Assembly (NCBI GenBank): GCA_002427615.1
Contig: DIFH01000044.1
Span: forward strand, 1 to 15,004
Direction: 5' to 3'
DNA length: 15,004 nt
Source: Paludibacter sp. UBA5753
Lineage (GTDB): Bacteria; Bacteroidota; Bacteroidia; Bacteroidales; Paludibacteraceae
The notes beneath the pieces were generated by a model, which was not told where the DNA came from, ran no database searches, and was given only the letters and a program-made list of their open reading frames with translations. Below, piece by piece: positions 7,008 through 14,250 of the stretch. How positions within the stretch are numbered: position 1 is the first letter of the stretch; every line of letters begins with the position of its first letter. The translations under genes and the position numbers were made by a program.

Positions 7008-8182
7008 TTAGCTTTTCTTTGCATCAAAAAACGATAGCGGTCGTAAATTTCGGCGGTAACATCCTGCCACGAGCGGGCAATGGTATGAGCTGCGTTTGCG
7101 CCTGCGTTCTTTATCAGTAAAGGCTGAGCAGCCAGTTCTCTTATTTTGTTTGCAAGCGATTCAGCCGAATTTTCTATTAAAAATCCATTCAGATTATCGG
7201 TAATAATTTCGGATGCCGTCGAGCCTTTTACAAGCACAGACGGAGTTTGCAAAGCTCCTGCTTCGCGCACCACCAAAGGCGCATTATCGTAAATGGAGGG
7301 AAATAAGAATAAATCGGCAGCAGCATAATACTTTTTAATTAATTCACGTTCGAGAATCAACCCTTTAAATTCTGTTTTATCATCCAGGCCATAATCAGTT
7401 ATCATTTGTTTCATATCATTGGCCGCATAGCCCGTCCCGACGAAATACATTTTAAAAGGCAACTCTTTTATCAAACTCAACGCATCGATAATCAGTTTTG
7501 TATTTTTCTCCCAAATGTGTTGGCCTACGAATAAAAAAACCAGTACGTGTTCCTTAACTTTCAGAAAATCACGCGATTCATGCTTGAATTTTTCAATTGA
7601 ATCCATCCCTGCAAAATCATTCCCGTTTTCTACAACCACTACTTTTCCCTTGAAACCGTACTCCCGGATGGTTTCTTCTACCGCCGCTTGCGGAATCCAT
7701 ACTTCATCGGCCTTTTCGAAGAATTGAATTACTTCATTCGTCATCAATTTGGCTATTCGTTTGTTGTGAACAAATCGTTCAAAGTCGTCCCTGTATTTAG
7801 AGTGAAAGGTAGCAACCAAAGGTACTTTCTTTTTCTTGGCAACGCGCAAGGCTAAATATCCCGAAGAAAATGGACAATGAGCGTGTACTAATCCGAAAGG
7901 AATTTTGTCAAGCGTATTTTGAAACGCCAGATCGATTTTTGGGAACCCCAATCGGTATGGACGACGTGAAATCAGGGGCAATGAAGAATAACGGTAAACG
8001 GGATAAGGTTCGTCAATGGTATAATTCGGAATCCTGGGGATTACAACACAAACCGGTTGATTCATTCGGTACAACCAATACGCACTGTTTTGGGTAGCCA
8101 CTGCCACACCATCCATAATCGGAGGAAAACTGTCGTTAAATATGCCAATGGTTTTCGACTTTTCACTACTCAATGTATCCAT
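7004..8182 (-). CDS. Family 4 glycosyltransferase (GT-B, group 1)
   Basis: A 392-residue cytoplasmic or membrane-peripheral retaining glycosyltransferase. The N-terminal Rossmann half has IGIFNDSFPPIMDGVA (12-27) and an HAHCPFSSGY acceptor-side motif (100-109). The C-terminal half has FLFVGQHIWEKN (217-228) and the nucleotide-sugar site PSIYDNAPLVVREAGAL (295-311), where the second Glu of the E-x7-E motif is present and the first position is Asp (D299). The layout resembles diacylglycerol glucosyl- and mannosyltransferases, which suits the coupled flippase-like neighbour, but the substrate is not determined. The frame stays open to a GTG at 8224. The ATG at 8182 is preferred because the protein begins normally there and the candidate promoter leaves a leader of about 50 nt. 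Confidence 0.88.
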   Translation of the reverse strand: MDTLSSEKSKTIGIFNDSFPPIMDGVAVATQNSAYWLYRMNQPVCVVIPRIPNYTIDEPYPVYRYSSLPLISRRPYRLGFPKIDLAFQNTLDKIPFGLVHAHCPFSSGYLALRVAKKKKVPLVATFHSKYRDDFERFVHNKRIAKLMTNEVIQFFEKADEVWIPQAAVEETIREYGFKGKVVVVENGNDFAGMDSIEKFKHESRDFLKVKEHVLVFLFVGQHIWEKNTKLIIDALSLIKELPFKMYFVGTGYAANDMKQMITDYGLDDKTEFKGLILERELIKKYYAAADLFLFPSIYDNAPLVVREAGALQTPSVLVKGSTASEIITDNLNGFLIENSAESLANKIRELAAQPLLIKNAGANAAHTIARSWQDVTAEIYDRYRFLMQRKAK

Positions 8183-8237
8183 GATTTTATTATTGAGATG
8201 ACAGATAAATGATATAAAAAACACAACAAATAATCTG

Positions 8238-8245
8238 CAAAGTTA
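8238..8245 (-). promoter_or_regulatory. Candidate -7 element of the GT4/flippase-like operon
   Basis: On the minus strand TAACTTTG matches TAnnTTTG and lies about 56 nt upstream of the preferred ATG at 8182. The expected -33 position reads ACTG rather than TTTG, so the match is partial. Confidence 0.45.
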
Positions 8246-8372
8246 AAAGAAATTCAATACGCATTTCAGTTTTATGAAAAAAATCTTGGCTATGTTTGTA
8301 TATTTCCGCATTTTTAACGCAATCGAAATCAATCATGTTTCATTTTGATAATATTTCTACGTCAATTTTATT

Positions 8373-8380
8373 TACTTTTG
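8373..8380 (+). promoter_or_regulatory. Candidate -7 element of the TonB-dependent receptor gene
   Basis: TACTTTTG matches TAnnTTTG, 33 nt before the chosen ATG. A TTTG at 8344-8347 is 25 nt away, longer than the usual 19-21. The site supports the start at 8413, because earlier in-frame start codons lie upstream of it. Confidence 0.45.
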
Positions 8381-8412
8381 TCTTGAATTTAATAAACAAA
8401 ACTACTGAAACG

Positions 8413-10482
8413 ATGACTTCATTCGCATTTTCACTCATTTTAAGCGCCGCGTTGAATACTCCATCCCTGCCGTTAGCCGCGCCTAACGATTCAATTCAAC
8501 ACAGGGATATAAAAGAAATTACTGTTTACAGTATCGCAGCCGGCAATTTATCATTACCTTATGTTTCGGTTGATAAAAAGACACTTGAAGTACACGACTT
8601 TAAAACGCCGGCTGATGCCTTGCAAAACGAAACGGGAATTTGGCTTTCGCGCGATGGCATTTGGGCTACATCGATGAACGTGCGCGGCATGTCCGAGCAA
8701 AGATTGTTGTTTTTGCTCGATCATGATAGAATTCAGTCGGCTACCGACATTGCCGGAGTTCTTTCGACCGTCGATATGAACGGCCTTGAGAAGATTGAAG
8801 TCATCAAGGGAGCTGGCTCGGTGTTGTACGGAACAGGCGCTATGGGTGGAGTTGTTAATTTTGTGTCGGAACGGCCCGGTTATTCTAATGTTTTCAAAAC
8901 TTCGGGGAAATTGAGTTCAGGTTTTCACACCGTAAATGAGATGTGGACAAATGCCGGCAATATTAATTTTATGGATAAAAAATGGTATCTTTCAGTAAAT
9001 GGCAGTTACCGGACTGCCAAAGACACAAAAACACCGGCTGGCACACTAAACAACAGCCAGTTTAACGATGCTTCGTGGGGTCTGAAAGGGGGAATGAAAT
9101 ATGTCGACAACCAGGAACTATTGATAAACTATAATCATTTTGAAGCATGGAATGTGGGAATTCCCGGAGGAAACTCCTTTCCTGCAACAGCCACAGTACG
9201 TTACACTGCCATAAAACGAAATCAATTGAGCGGAGAATATATTTTTACCGGTATATCGAATCTGATAAAAGATTTGCGATTTAAAGCTTACACGCAAAAT
9301 ATCAGTCGCGATGTGGAAGTAAAACCTAATGCTGCGAATTTAACCTTGCCTGCGAGTTTAAATACAACATCGGGTGCAAAAGCAACAGCCAATTTGTATT
9401 TCAACGATTATAACTCCGTTACTTTGGGCGTTGAAAGCTGGTTACGCGACTCCGAAACCGGCCGTATGAAAATAAACTTCGGCACCGACACCACTATGAT
9501 TGGCGAAATTCCCACTCCAAAAGCTCAAATGCTTGATGTCGGCTTTTTCGCGCTTTACAAAAAAGTGATTGATCCGCGGCATTTGAACCTGAATGCAGGA
9601 CTCAGGCTCGATTATTTACATACTAAAAACGATACGGCATTCAACCGGATATTCAGCTATAAAATAATTGATGGGAAACGAAATAATATCCCTTTTACAA
9701 AAAATGTCATTTTCGATGCCGATGTAAATCACGATTTCTCGTATTCGGCGCATATTGATTTGGAATACAGTCCGGTAGCCCGACACAAAATTGCGCTTTC
9801 GCTGTCAAACGCATACAGAGTGGCATCTATTGAGGAAAGGTTTAAATATATCGATCTGGGAAATGGAGTGCGTTTGGGAAATCCTGATTTGAAACCAGAA
9901 AAGGGACTTTATTCCAATTTAAGTTACACCCTGACGGAAAATAAATTATTGCTGAAAGTCGACTTCTTTGCCAATTACCTCTTCGATTTGATAGCAGAAA
10001 TTAAAACATCGGCAACCCCTTTGATTTTTGAAAACAAGAACATCGATCAGGCGCTTTTTGCAGGAGCCGAACTCGAATTCGACTGGTTGATTTCGAATAA
10101 CTTCAGGTTTAAAACCAATGCAAGCTATGTGTACACCCGCGATATGAAAGCCGGAACCTTTTTGCCCCAAATACCGCCGGCACACGGCTTGGCTTCGCTC
10201 AACTATCGGACGGAAAAATTGTTCGAAACAGCTTTAACAGTGGTTTGGGCGGCCACACAATCGGAAGTAGCTCCAACCGAGACTCCGACACAAGGGTATG
10301 CCGTTTTTAATTTCGATATTCATTCTATGCCGATCATGCTCAAACGAACCGCCTTACAACTCTTTGCCGGAGTGGATAACATTCTCGACAAAGCATACAA
10401 AAATCATCTGTTCAACACGCGTGGACTTGATTTTTACGAGCCTGGAAGAAATATTTTTATGAAACTGAAATGGGGATGGTAA
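8413..10482 (+). CDS. TonB-dependent outer-membrane receptor
   Basis: A 689-residue receptor that imports a ligand across the outer membrane using TonB energy. A signal peptide covers about 1-23 (MTSFAFSLILSAALNTPSLP). The plug domain (about 45-155) has the diagnostic MNVRGMSEQRLLFLLD, and IEVIKGAGSVLYGTGAMGG ahead of the barrel. The 22-strand barrel fills the rest and ends FDIHSMPIM..., GVDNILDKAYKNHL and a C-terminal aromatic (KLKWGW). There is no N-terminal carboxypeptidase-regulatory-like domain and no SusD partner, so it is closer to BtuB/siderophore-type receptors than to SusC. The ligand is unknown. The frame is open to a TTG at 8296 and an ATG at 8335. The ATG at 8413 is chosen because it starts a signal peptide and follows the candidate promoter. 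Confidence 0.93.
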   Translation: MTSFAFSLILSAALNTPSLPLAAPNDSIQHRDIKEITVYSIAAGNLSLPYVSVDKKTLEVHDFKTPADALQNETGIWLSRDGIWATSMNVRGMSEQRLLFLLDHDRIQSATDIAGVLSTVDMNGLEKIEVIKGAGSVLYGTGAMGGVVNFVSERPGYSNVFKTSGKLSSGFHTVNEMWTNAGNINFMDKKWYLSVNGSYRTAKDTKTPAGTLNNSQFNDASWGLKGGMKYVDNQELLINYNHFEAWNVGIPGGNSFPATATVRYTAIKRNQLSGEYIFTGISNLIKDLRFKAYTQNISRDVEVKPNAANLTLPASLNTTSGAKATANLYFNDYNSVTLGVESWLRDSETGRMKINFGTDTTMIGEIPTPKAQMLDVGFFALYKKVIDPRHLNLNAGLRLDYLHTKNDTAFNRIFSYKIIDGKRNNIPFTKNVIFDADVNHDFSYSAHIDLEYSPVARHKIALSLSNAYRVASIEERFKYIDLGNGVRLGNPDLKPEKGLYSNLSYTLTENKLLLKVDFFANYLFDLIAEIKTSATPLIFENKNIDQALFAGAELEFDWLISNNFRFKTNASYVYTRDMKAGTFLPQIPPAHGLASLNYRTEKLFETALTVVWAATQSEVAPTETPTQGYAVFNFDIHSMPIMLKRTALQLFAGVDNILDKAYKNHLFNTRGLDFYEPGRNIFMKLKWGW

Positions 10483-10676
10483 CTACGCTACTTGTGTAAG
10501 TGAATCGCCCTCATGGAATAATGTTAGTTAGGGTTTGCTGAGAACTTAAAACAATTTGCAGCTTTCTCAACCTGTTGTGTTAAAGTATTGTTGAAGATGT
10601 GATTACCGCTTAGTGGAAAACTATCGCCATAGCGAAGGCAAGATTTGTCATTACACCATGCCCCCGACCTCCCGGA
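10483..10676. other. Non-coding stretch after the receptor gene, no recognised feature
   Basis: There is no convincing gene, RNA or strong terminator here. A minus-strand open frame (10524-10796) runs through it, but it continues into the palindromic repeat that follows and shows no family resemblance. The stretch marks the change from conserved chromosome to accessory DNA. Confidence 0.4.
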
Positions 10677-10879
10677 TATACTCTTCAGCTGTATAAAAGT
10701 TCTGTACTGCCACAGGGATCGGCGATCCCTGTTTTTGTATTTTTTGGACCTCCCTGCGCAGACAAATATTGATAATATATTACGAGGTGATTGCAATTAT
10801 TCCTTTCGGTTATGACCGTTGGTTCACCTCAGACGTCAGCGGAGCTTTGTACATTTAATAAGAATATTTGGTAGGACGG
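10677..10879 (+). repeat. REP-like palindromic repeat, copy 1
   Basis: Starts ATACTCTTCAGCTGTATAAA and contains a first hairpin, ACAGGGATC-GGC-GATCCCTGT (10712-10732), preceded by CTGCC and followed by a T-rich run. An AT-rich spacer leads to a second, larger hairpin with arms GAGGTGA and TTCACCTC, bearing CCGTTGG inside. The tail TCAGACGT...ACATTTAATAA...GGTAGGACGG ends the unit. The order of blocks is the same in copy 2 (11858-12129). An inverted copy with the second-hairpin and tail blocks lies at 14151-14250. No coding capacity is evident. Confidence 0.75.
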
Positions 10880-10917
10880 TAAAAAGAAAAAAGTTACGCC
10901 AAAAAGAAAAATATTAG

Positions 10918-10957
10918 TTCACATATTTGTGAATTCAGAAAACAGGAATTATCTTTG
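10918..10957 (+). promoter_or_regulatory. higBA promoter with overlapping palindromic operator candidate
   Basis: TTTG (10926-10929), 20 nt and TATCTTTG (10950-10957) make a good Bacteroidota promoter, ending 16 nt before the higB ATG. A perfect palindrome TTCACA-TATT-TGTGAA (10918-10933) covers the -33 element. HigA-family antitoxins repress their own operons by binding palindromes at the promoter, so this is the probable HigA operator (inferred). Confidence 0.65.
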
Positions 10958-10973
10958 CAACAAATAAGACGGT

Positions 10974-11297
10974 ATGATTGTTACTTTTGAAAAAGAATAC
11001 TTGCGGGACTTATACGAAAAAGGCAAAACCACAGACAAAAAGCACCGCTTTCAACCCGATGTTATAGACGGTTACGTGAAAGGCGTTTACTGGTTGCAGG
11101 AAGTTGAAAGACTTGAAGACTTGTATAGAAATAAATCACTGAATTATGAAGTGTTGAAAGGAAAAAAGAATGGCATTTCGTCTATAAGAGCAACAAAAAA
11201 ATATCGGATTGAATTTACTATAACGTATAATGGCAGTGATACCGAACCGATTATTACTGTATGCAAGATTTTAGAATTGTCAGACCATTATAAATAA
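10974..11297 (+). CDS. higB: HigB-type toxin (RelE/ParE superfamily mRNA interferase)
   Basis: A 107-residue small toxin of the HigB/RelE fold, expected to cleave mRNA on the ribosome and to be neutralised by the adjacent antitoxin. Visible family features are an N-terminal strand MIVTFEKEYL, a helix-rich middle (YVKGVYWLQEVERLEDLY), and the conserved basic strand region LKGKKNGISSIRATKKYRIEF, ending in ITVCKILELSDHY, typical of the family. The toxin precedes the antitoxin, which is the diagnostic order for hig loci. The stop lies 7 nt before the higA start. Length is normal for the family and nothing appears disrupted. Confidence 0.9.
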   Translation: MIVTFEKEYLRDLYEKGKTTDKKHRFQPDVIDGYVKGVYWLQEVERLEDLYRNKSLNYEVLKGKKNGISSIRATKKYRIEFTITYNGSDTEPIITVCKILELSDHYK

Positions 11298-11304
11298 AAA
11301 AGTT

Positions 11305-11649
11305 ATGATTACAATTAAAGGGATTGACCCACGCATGATAGCAAATAATATTTTGCCATACCGCCCCATTCATCCGGGCGAAATACTGAAAGACGAAATT
11401 GAATATCGCGGAATATCACAACGCCGACTTGCCTCACAAATAGGGGTTTCATATACCTTACTCAATGAGGTATTAAATGGCAAACGGCAAGTAAATACTG
11501 AACTTGCCATGCTTATTGAAGCCGCCTTGGGTTTAGATGCCGATACATTTGTGCGTATGCAAGCACAGTACAACATACAGGTGGCACGTCAAGACAAAAC
11601 ATTGTCCGAACGCATTGCGAACATCCGCAAACTCACGGCTATGCTCTGA
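11305..11649 (+). CDS. higA: HigA-family antitoxin, XRE helix-turn-helix
   Basis: A 114-residue antitoxin and probable autorepressor. The family signature HPGEILKDEIEYRGISQ (about 28-44) leads into an XRE-type HTH, RRLASQIGVSYTLLNEVLNG (45-64), with QVNTELAMLIEAALGLDADTF following. The C-terminal LSERIANIRKL helix fits the usual HigA ending. It would bind HigB and the operator at 10918-10933. The ATG at 11305 is the first after the higB stop; a later Met at codon 11 is possible. Both genes look intact, so the locus should be functional. Confidence 0.92.
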   Translation: MITIKGIDPRMIANNILPYRPIHPGEILKDEIEYRGISQRRLASQIGVSYTLLNEVLNGKRQVNTELAMLIEAALGLDADTFVRMQAQYNIQVARQDKTLSERIANIRKLTAML

Positions 11650-11659
11650 TTATTAATCT

Positions 11660-11794
11660 TTGAGTCCACTGTATAAAGTCAAAAACATTCCTTTTTAATG
11701 CTTTTTTTGTTTCTATAATACACTGAATATCAATTATAACTTTTTGAACATTTAGCCTTTTTTCGTAAAAATGGACTTATTCCAGTGGACTCAA
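11660..11794. mobile_element. MITE-like element with terminal inverted repeats, 135 bp
   Basis: The ends TTGAGTCCACTG (11660-11671) and CAGTGGACTCAA (11783-11794) are perfect 12 bp inverted repeats. Similarity continues inward (TATAAAGTC on the left against the complement of GACTTATTC on the right). The interior is AT-rich and has no gene. No clear target-site duplication is visible, so it may be an internally deleted insertion sequence of unknown family. It begins 11 bp after higA and may also act as its transcription stop. Confidence 0.65.
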
Positions 11795-11857
11795 TAATTT
11801 TAAAACTGAAGAACTTATAGAACAAAATCAAACAAAAAAACCATCGAACTTTCTGAA
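11795..11857. other. Short AT-rich segment with a possible coding remnant
   Basis: On the plus strand a frame without start codon reads FKTEELIEQNQTKKPSNFLK and continues to a stop at about 11876, inside the repeat. Its composition looks protein-like, so it may be the tail of a gene cut by the upstream element. It is too short to assign. Confidence 0.2.
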
Positions 11858-12129
11858 ATACTCTTTAGATGTATAAAAGTCCTGTACTGCCACAGGGATT
11901 TGCGATCCCAGTTTCTTGTATTATAAGGAACTACCTGCCGCAGGTAAGTTTACAATCCTATAAGTTCAATATTTAGATTAAATAGTTATCTTTGCTTCAA
12001 TAAATATATTTTGCTGCGGTAAGTATTTCGGATTAAAAATCCTGAAAATACATTACGACGGGATTGCAAATCCCGTCAGACGTTCGCGAAATTTTGAACA
12101 TTTAAATACAATATCCGGTAGGACGGGGG
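11858..12129 (+). repeat. REP-like palindromic repeat, copy 2
   Basis: Direct copy of the 10677-10879 repeat. The 30 bp at 11871-11900 differ from 10691-10720 at only two positions. The first hairpin is GGGAT-TTGCG-ATCCC. Additional palindromes are TACCTGC-C-GCAGGTA (11932-11946) and an imperfect GTATTT/AAATAC pair. The second hairpin GACGGGATT-GCA-AATCCCGTC (12057-12077) stands where copy 1 has the GAGGTGA stem. The shared tail reads TCAGACGT...ACATTTAAATA...GGTAGGACGG. A TATCTTTG promoter-like motif (11987-11994) lies inside, with no gene downstream. Confidence 0.75.
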
Positions 12130-12131
12130 TT

Positions 12132-12176
12132 TTGTGCTTCGAAATCGCCAACTTCTTATAGCTGCAACCGTTGGGC
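12132..12176 (+). repeat. attC-like half site upstream of the restriction-modification genes
   Basis: The segment GTGCTTCGAAAT...GCAACCGTTGGGC is repeated in diverged form after the methyltransferase gene (14094-14138). It ends in GTTGGGC, which fits the integron recombination core GTTRRRY. The left arm expected of an attC site is missing: the palindromic repeat copy 2 abuts the centre instead. Confidence 0.4.
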
Positions 12177-12216
12177 TTAATTGTTAAGAACCTGCTGACA
12201 ACTCACATACTGAAAA

Positions 12217-12248
12217 ATTGAATGTAGAGATTAATTTTTCTATTTTTG
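12217..12248 (+). promoter_or_regulatory. Candidate promoter of the restriction-modification operon
   Basis: ATTG (12217-12220), 20 nt and TATTTTTG (12241-12248) fit the Bacteroidota promoter with one mismatch in the -33 box. The endonuclease ATG lies 23 nt after the -7 element. Confidence 0.55.
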
Positions 12249-12271
12249 CATATACTTTTTTAAAATGAAAT

Positions 12272-13409
12272 ATGACTTACGAATCGGTAGATAAATTACA
12301 GAATGCACTTGGAGAACAGGTGTTTCACTACACGCAAGATAAAAAGAAAGCTGCGGGTAGAGCACTTGGGACAATGATAGAGATTATTACTTATTACCTG
12401 TTAAAAACATGGGGTTTTAACAATTCAACTTCTATTGAGAGAAGACTGGTTGAATACGGTAATGATGAAAATATCTCACAATGTGGAGTATTCGCTTCAC
12501 CCAATTATAAACGAGTTTGAAGTGACTATTCCAAATGACGGTAATTCAATAACTTCAACTAAAATTTTAAAAGCGTTGGATAATCAGTTTGACGTTTCAA
12601 AATTTGAGAAGAAAACGAATAATTTACTTGATAAGCATAACATTCTTAGAAATGCTTGCTCTATTGCAGAATCAGAGGATACATTCCTATTAGCGAGCTT
12701 CAAATCATTTGGAAAAGAAAATCATGAATTATACATTTTTGAACAACTGCAAAAGCCATATGCAATGTTCGAATGTAAAAGGGTTGGTGTAGAAGAAGGA
12801 ACATCGAAAGGACCTCAAACAATTGAAAAAGCAAAACAAGGCGCTTACGTTGCAAGAACAGCTTCTTCTTTACAAAAGATAAGAACTGATAATGGAGAAA
12901 AATATGGTATAATTTACCGTTCAAATAATCAGCCTTACATAAAACCATATACTGAATTAATGGAAGAAGTAATATACTCTTCGGATTCTGAATTATTAAA
13001 AAAGTTTATCTTAACTGTCGGAGTTGTAAGTAATCATGGTAATTGGTTTACTGCTGAAAACCAAAATAAAGAATTAAAAGTACTTTCTCAATCCTATGAT
13101 TGGCTAATTTTTTTAACTGACTTTGGTCTTGCCCAATTTATTGATGATTTAATCTTTAATCCTTCTCCTGAATATATTTGTGTACAAGAAGCATTTAAAA
13201 ATAGTTATACTTCTGATAAAAAACGCAATGTATTTACAAAAGTCAAAATGGATTTAGCCTCTGATGCTGCGTTGATAAAATATTTCACAGAAAATCAAAA
13301 TAAAATTGAAGCATGGTTTAATATTATTGCTCCAGATAATAAGACAATTATAGATTTAAAAAATGAGATTACAGAGTTACGTTCTAAAAATTGGAGGAAG
13401 ATACTATGA
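12272..13409 (+). pseudogene. Type II restriction endonuclease gene, interrupted by one frameshift
   Basis: The frame opening at ATG 12272 reads MTYESVDKLQNALGEQV and continues through IERRLVEYGND. It then goes out of frame at the run AAAA (12468-12471) and stops at 12520. Removing one A joins it smoothly to the next frame (ISHNVEYSLHPIINEFEV) and gives one protein of 378 residues. A candidate PD-(D/E)XK core is AMFECKRVG (E at 12771, K at 12777), followed by a helix with QTIEKAKQGAYVARTASS. The last codon overlaps the methyltransferase start by 4 nt. The gene is visibly richer in A and T than the chromosomal half. Recognition specificity cannot be read. The shift may be a real inactivation, slippage or an assembly error. 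Confidence 0.78.
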
Positions 13410-14023
13410 GCGCTGGTCGAACTGTAAATTCACAAAGTCAAAGTTGGGGTACACCACAAAAATATGTAACTGCCATAAAAAAATTCTTTGGTGGCTCAAT
13501 TGCATTAGACCCTTGTTCAAATGAATATTCTATCGTTTCTGCTGAGACTGAATTTATGTTACCCAAACATGACGGATTAAAAGAAGATTGGAACTATCCA
13601 ACTATTTATATGAATCCACCATATGGCTCAGATAGAGAACGAGGGACTACCATTAAGAGTTGGTTGGCAAAATGTGCATTAACTCATAATAAATATGGTT
13701 CAGAAATTTTAGCCTTAGTTCCTGTTGCAACTAATACAGGACATTGGAAACAAAGTATTTTTGGACAAGCAAGAGCAATTTGCTTCTTATACGATACGCG
13801 TTTAAAATTTCTTGAAAACGGTAAGGATGTTGGAAAAGGTGCTCCAATGTCTTGTGCCATGATTTATTGGGGAGTTGATTACAAAAAATTTTATGACGTA
13901 TTTATAGAATTTGGAGCAGTTGTAGATATAGAAAATCTTAAAAAGAAAAAGATTGGTGATAAACGAAAAATGCTGACATTCGAGTTTGAAGAAGAAACAA
14001 CATACACCCAACATCATATTTAA
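13406..14023 (+). CDS. DNA N6-adenine methyltransferase, Dam/phage type
   Basis: A 205-residue SAM-dependent DNA adenine methyltransferase of the phage-like Dam family (PF05869 type). Visible motifs are SWGTPQKYV (13-21), the SAM-site segment ALDPCSN (33-39), and the catalytic NPPYG (70-74). GAPMSCAMIYWG follows near 145-156. Start choice: ATG 13406 has GGAGG 8 nt upstream and overlaps the endonuclease stop (ATGA). The in-frame TTG at 13391 is less likely. It should protect host DNA from the endonuclease encoded upstream. With that gene frameshifted, it may now act as a solitary methyltransferase. AT-rich, consistent with acquisition. Confidence 0.88.
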   Translation: MSAGRTVNSQSQSWGTPQKYVTAIKKFFGGSIALDPCSNEYSIVSAETEFMLPKHDGLKEDWNYPTIYMNPPYGSDRERGTTIKSWLAKCALTHNKYGSEILALVPVATNTGHWKQSIFGQARAICFLYDTRLKFLENGKDVGKGAPMSCAMIYWGVDYKKFYDVFIEFGAVVDIENLKKKKIGDKRKMLTFEFEEETTYTQHHI

Positions 14024-14072
14024 AACATTTAGCAGTCAGGTGGTTATCGAGTATTTCAGCTCGTATCAAAGT

Positions 14073-14143
14073 CACTTGTAACTTGACAGGAACGTGCTTC
14101 GAAATGTCAAACGTTTCATATACGTAACCGTTAGGGGCAAGTG
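14073..14143 (+). repeat. attC-like imperfect palindrome after the methyltransferase gene
   Basis: A 71 nt imperfect palindrome centred on TTCGAA (14098-14103). The outer arms are CACTTG-TAAC (14073-14082) and GTTA-GGGG-CAAGTG (14130-14143), with a 4 nt bulge. Inner arms GAACGT and ACGTTTC are nearly complementary. Size and architecture resemble an integron attC site, and GTTAGGG is close to the core GTTRRRY, but its last base does not fit. The right half is a direct repeat of 12132-12176. Confidence 0.4.
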
Positions 14144-14150
14144 TAAAAAA

Positions 14151-14250
14151 CCCCGTCCTGCCGGATGTTCTTTAATTGATTAAAAGTTGGCGTACGTTGC
14201 CGGGAACCAACGGCCCCCCCCGCTGCCGCGCGATTGTATCGCGTGGCAAG
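14151..14250 (-). repeat. REP-like palindromic repeat, inverted copy 3
   Basis: Read on the minus strand it contains the hairpin TGCCACGCGAT-ACA-ATCGCGCGGCA, a G-run, CCGTTGGTTCCCGGCAACGT and the tail ACATCCGGCAGGACGGGG. The tail and the CCGTTGGTTC block match copy 1, and the ATCCGG(C/T)AGGACGG end matches copy 2. It lies directly beside the attC-like palindrome on one side and a transposase remnant on the other. Confidence 0.7.

Noticed and set aside
8296..8412. N-terminal extension of the TonB receptor from TTG 8296 or ATG 8335
   Set aside because: The extension lies upstream of the candidate promoter element and is not signal-peptide-like; a good signal peptide begins at 8413.
10524..10796. 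Minus-strand open frame of 90 codons after the TonB receptor gene
   Set aside because: It crosses into the palindromic repeat, has no recognisable domain or ribosome binding site, and its composition is not convincing. A decayed gene cannot be excluded.
10677..12129. CRISPR array, suggested by repeated palindromes
   Set aside because: The repeats are few, long, irregularly spaced and separated by genes; there are no uniform spacers and no cas genes.
12435..12520. A separate downstream gene starting at TTG 12435, within the endonuclease region
   Set aside because: It starts at TTG inside the first frame, has no ribosome binding site, and the two frames join into one sensible protein after removal of a single A.
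13391..13405. TTG 13391 as methyltransferase start
   Set aside because: The ATG at 13406 has GGAGG at proper distance and overlaps the upstream stop; the TTG would place the ribosome binding site inside the gene.
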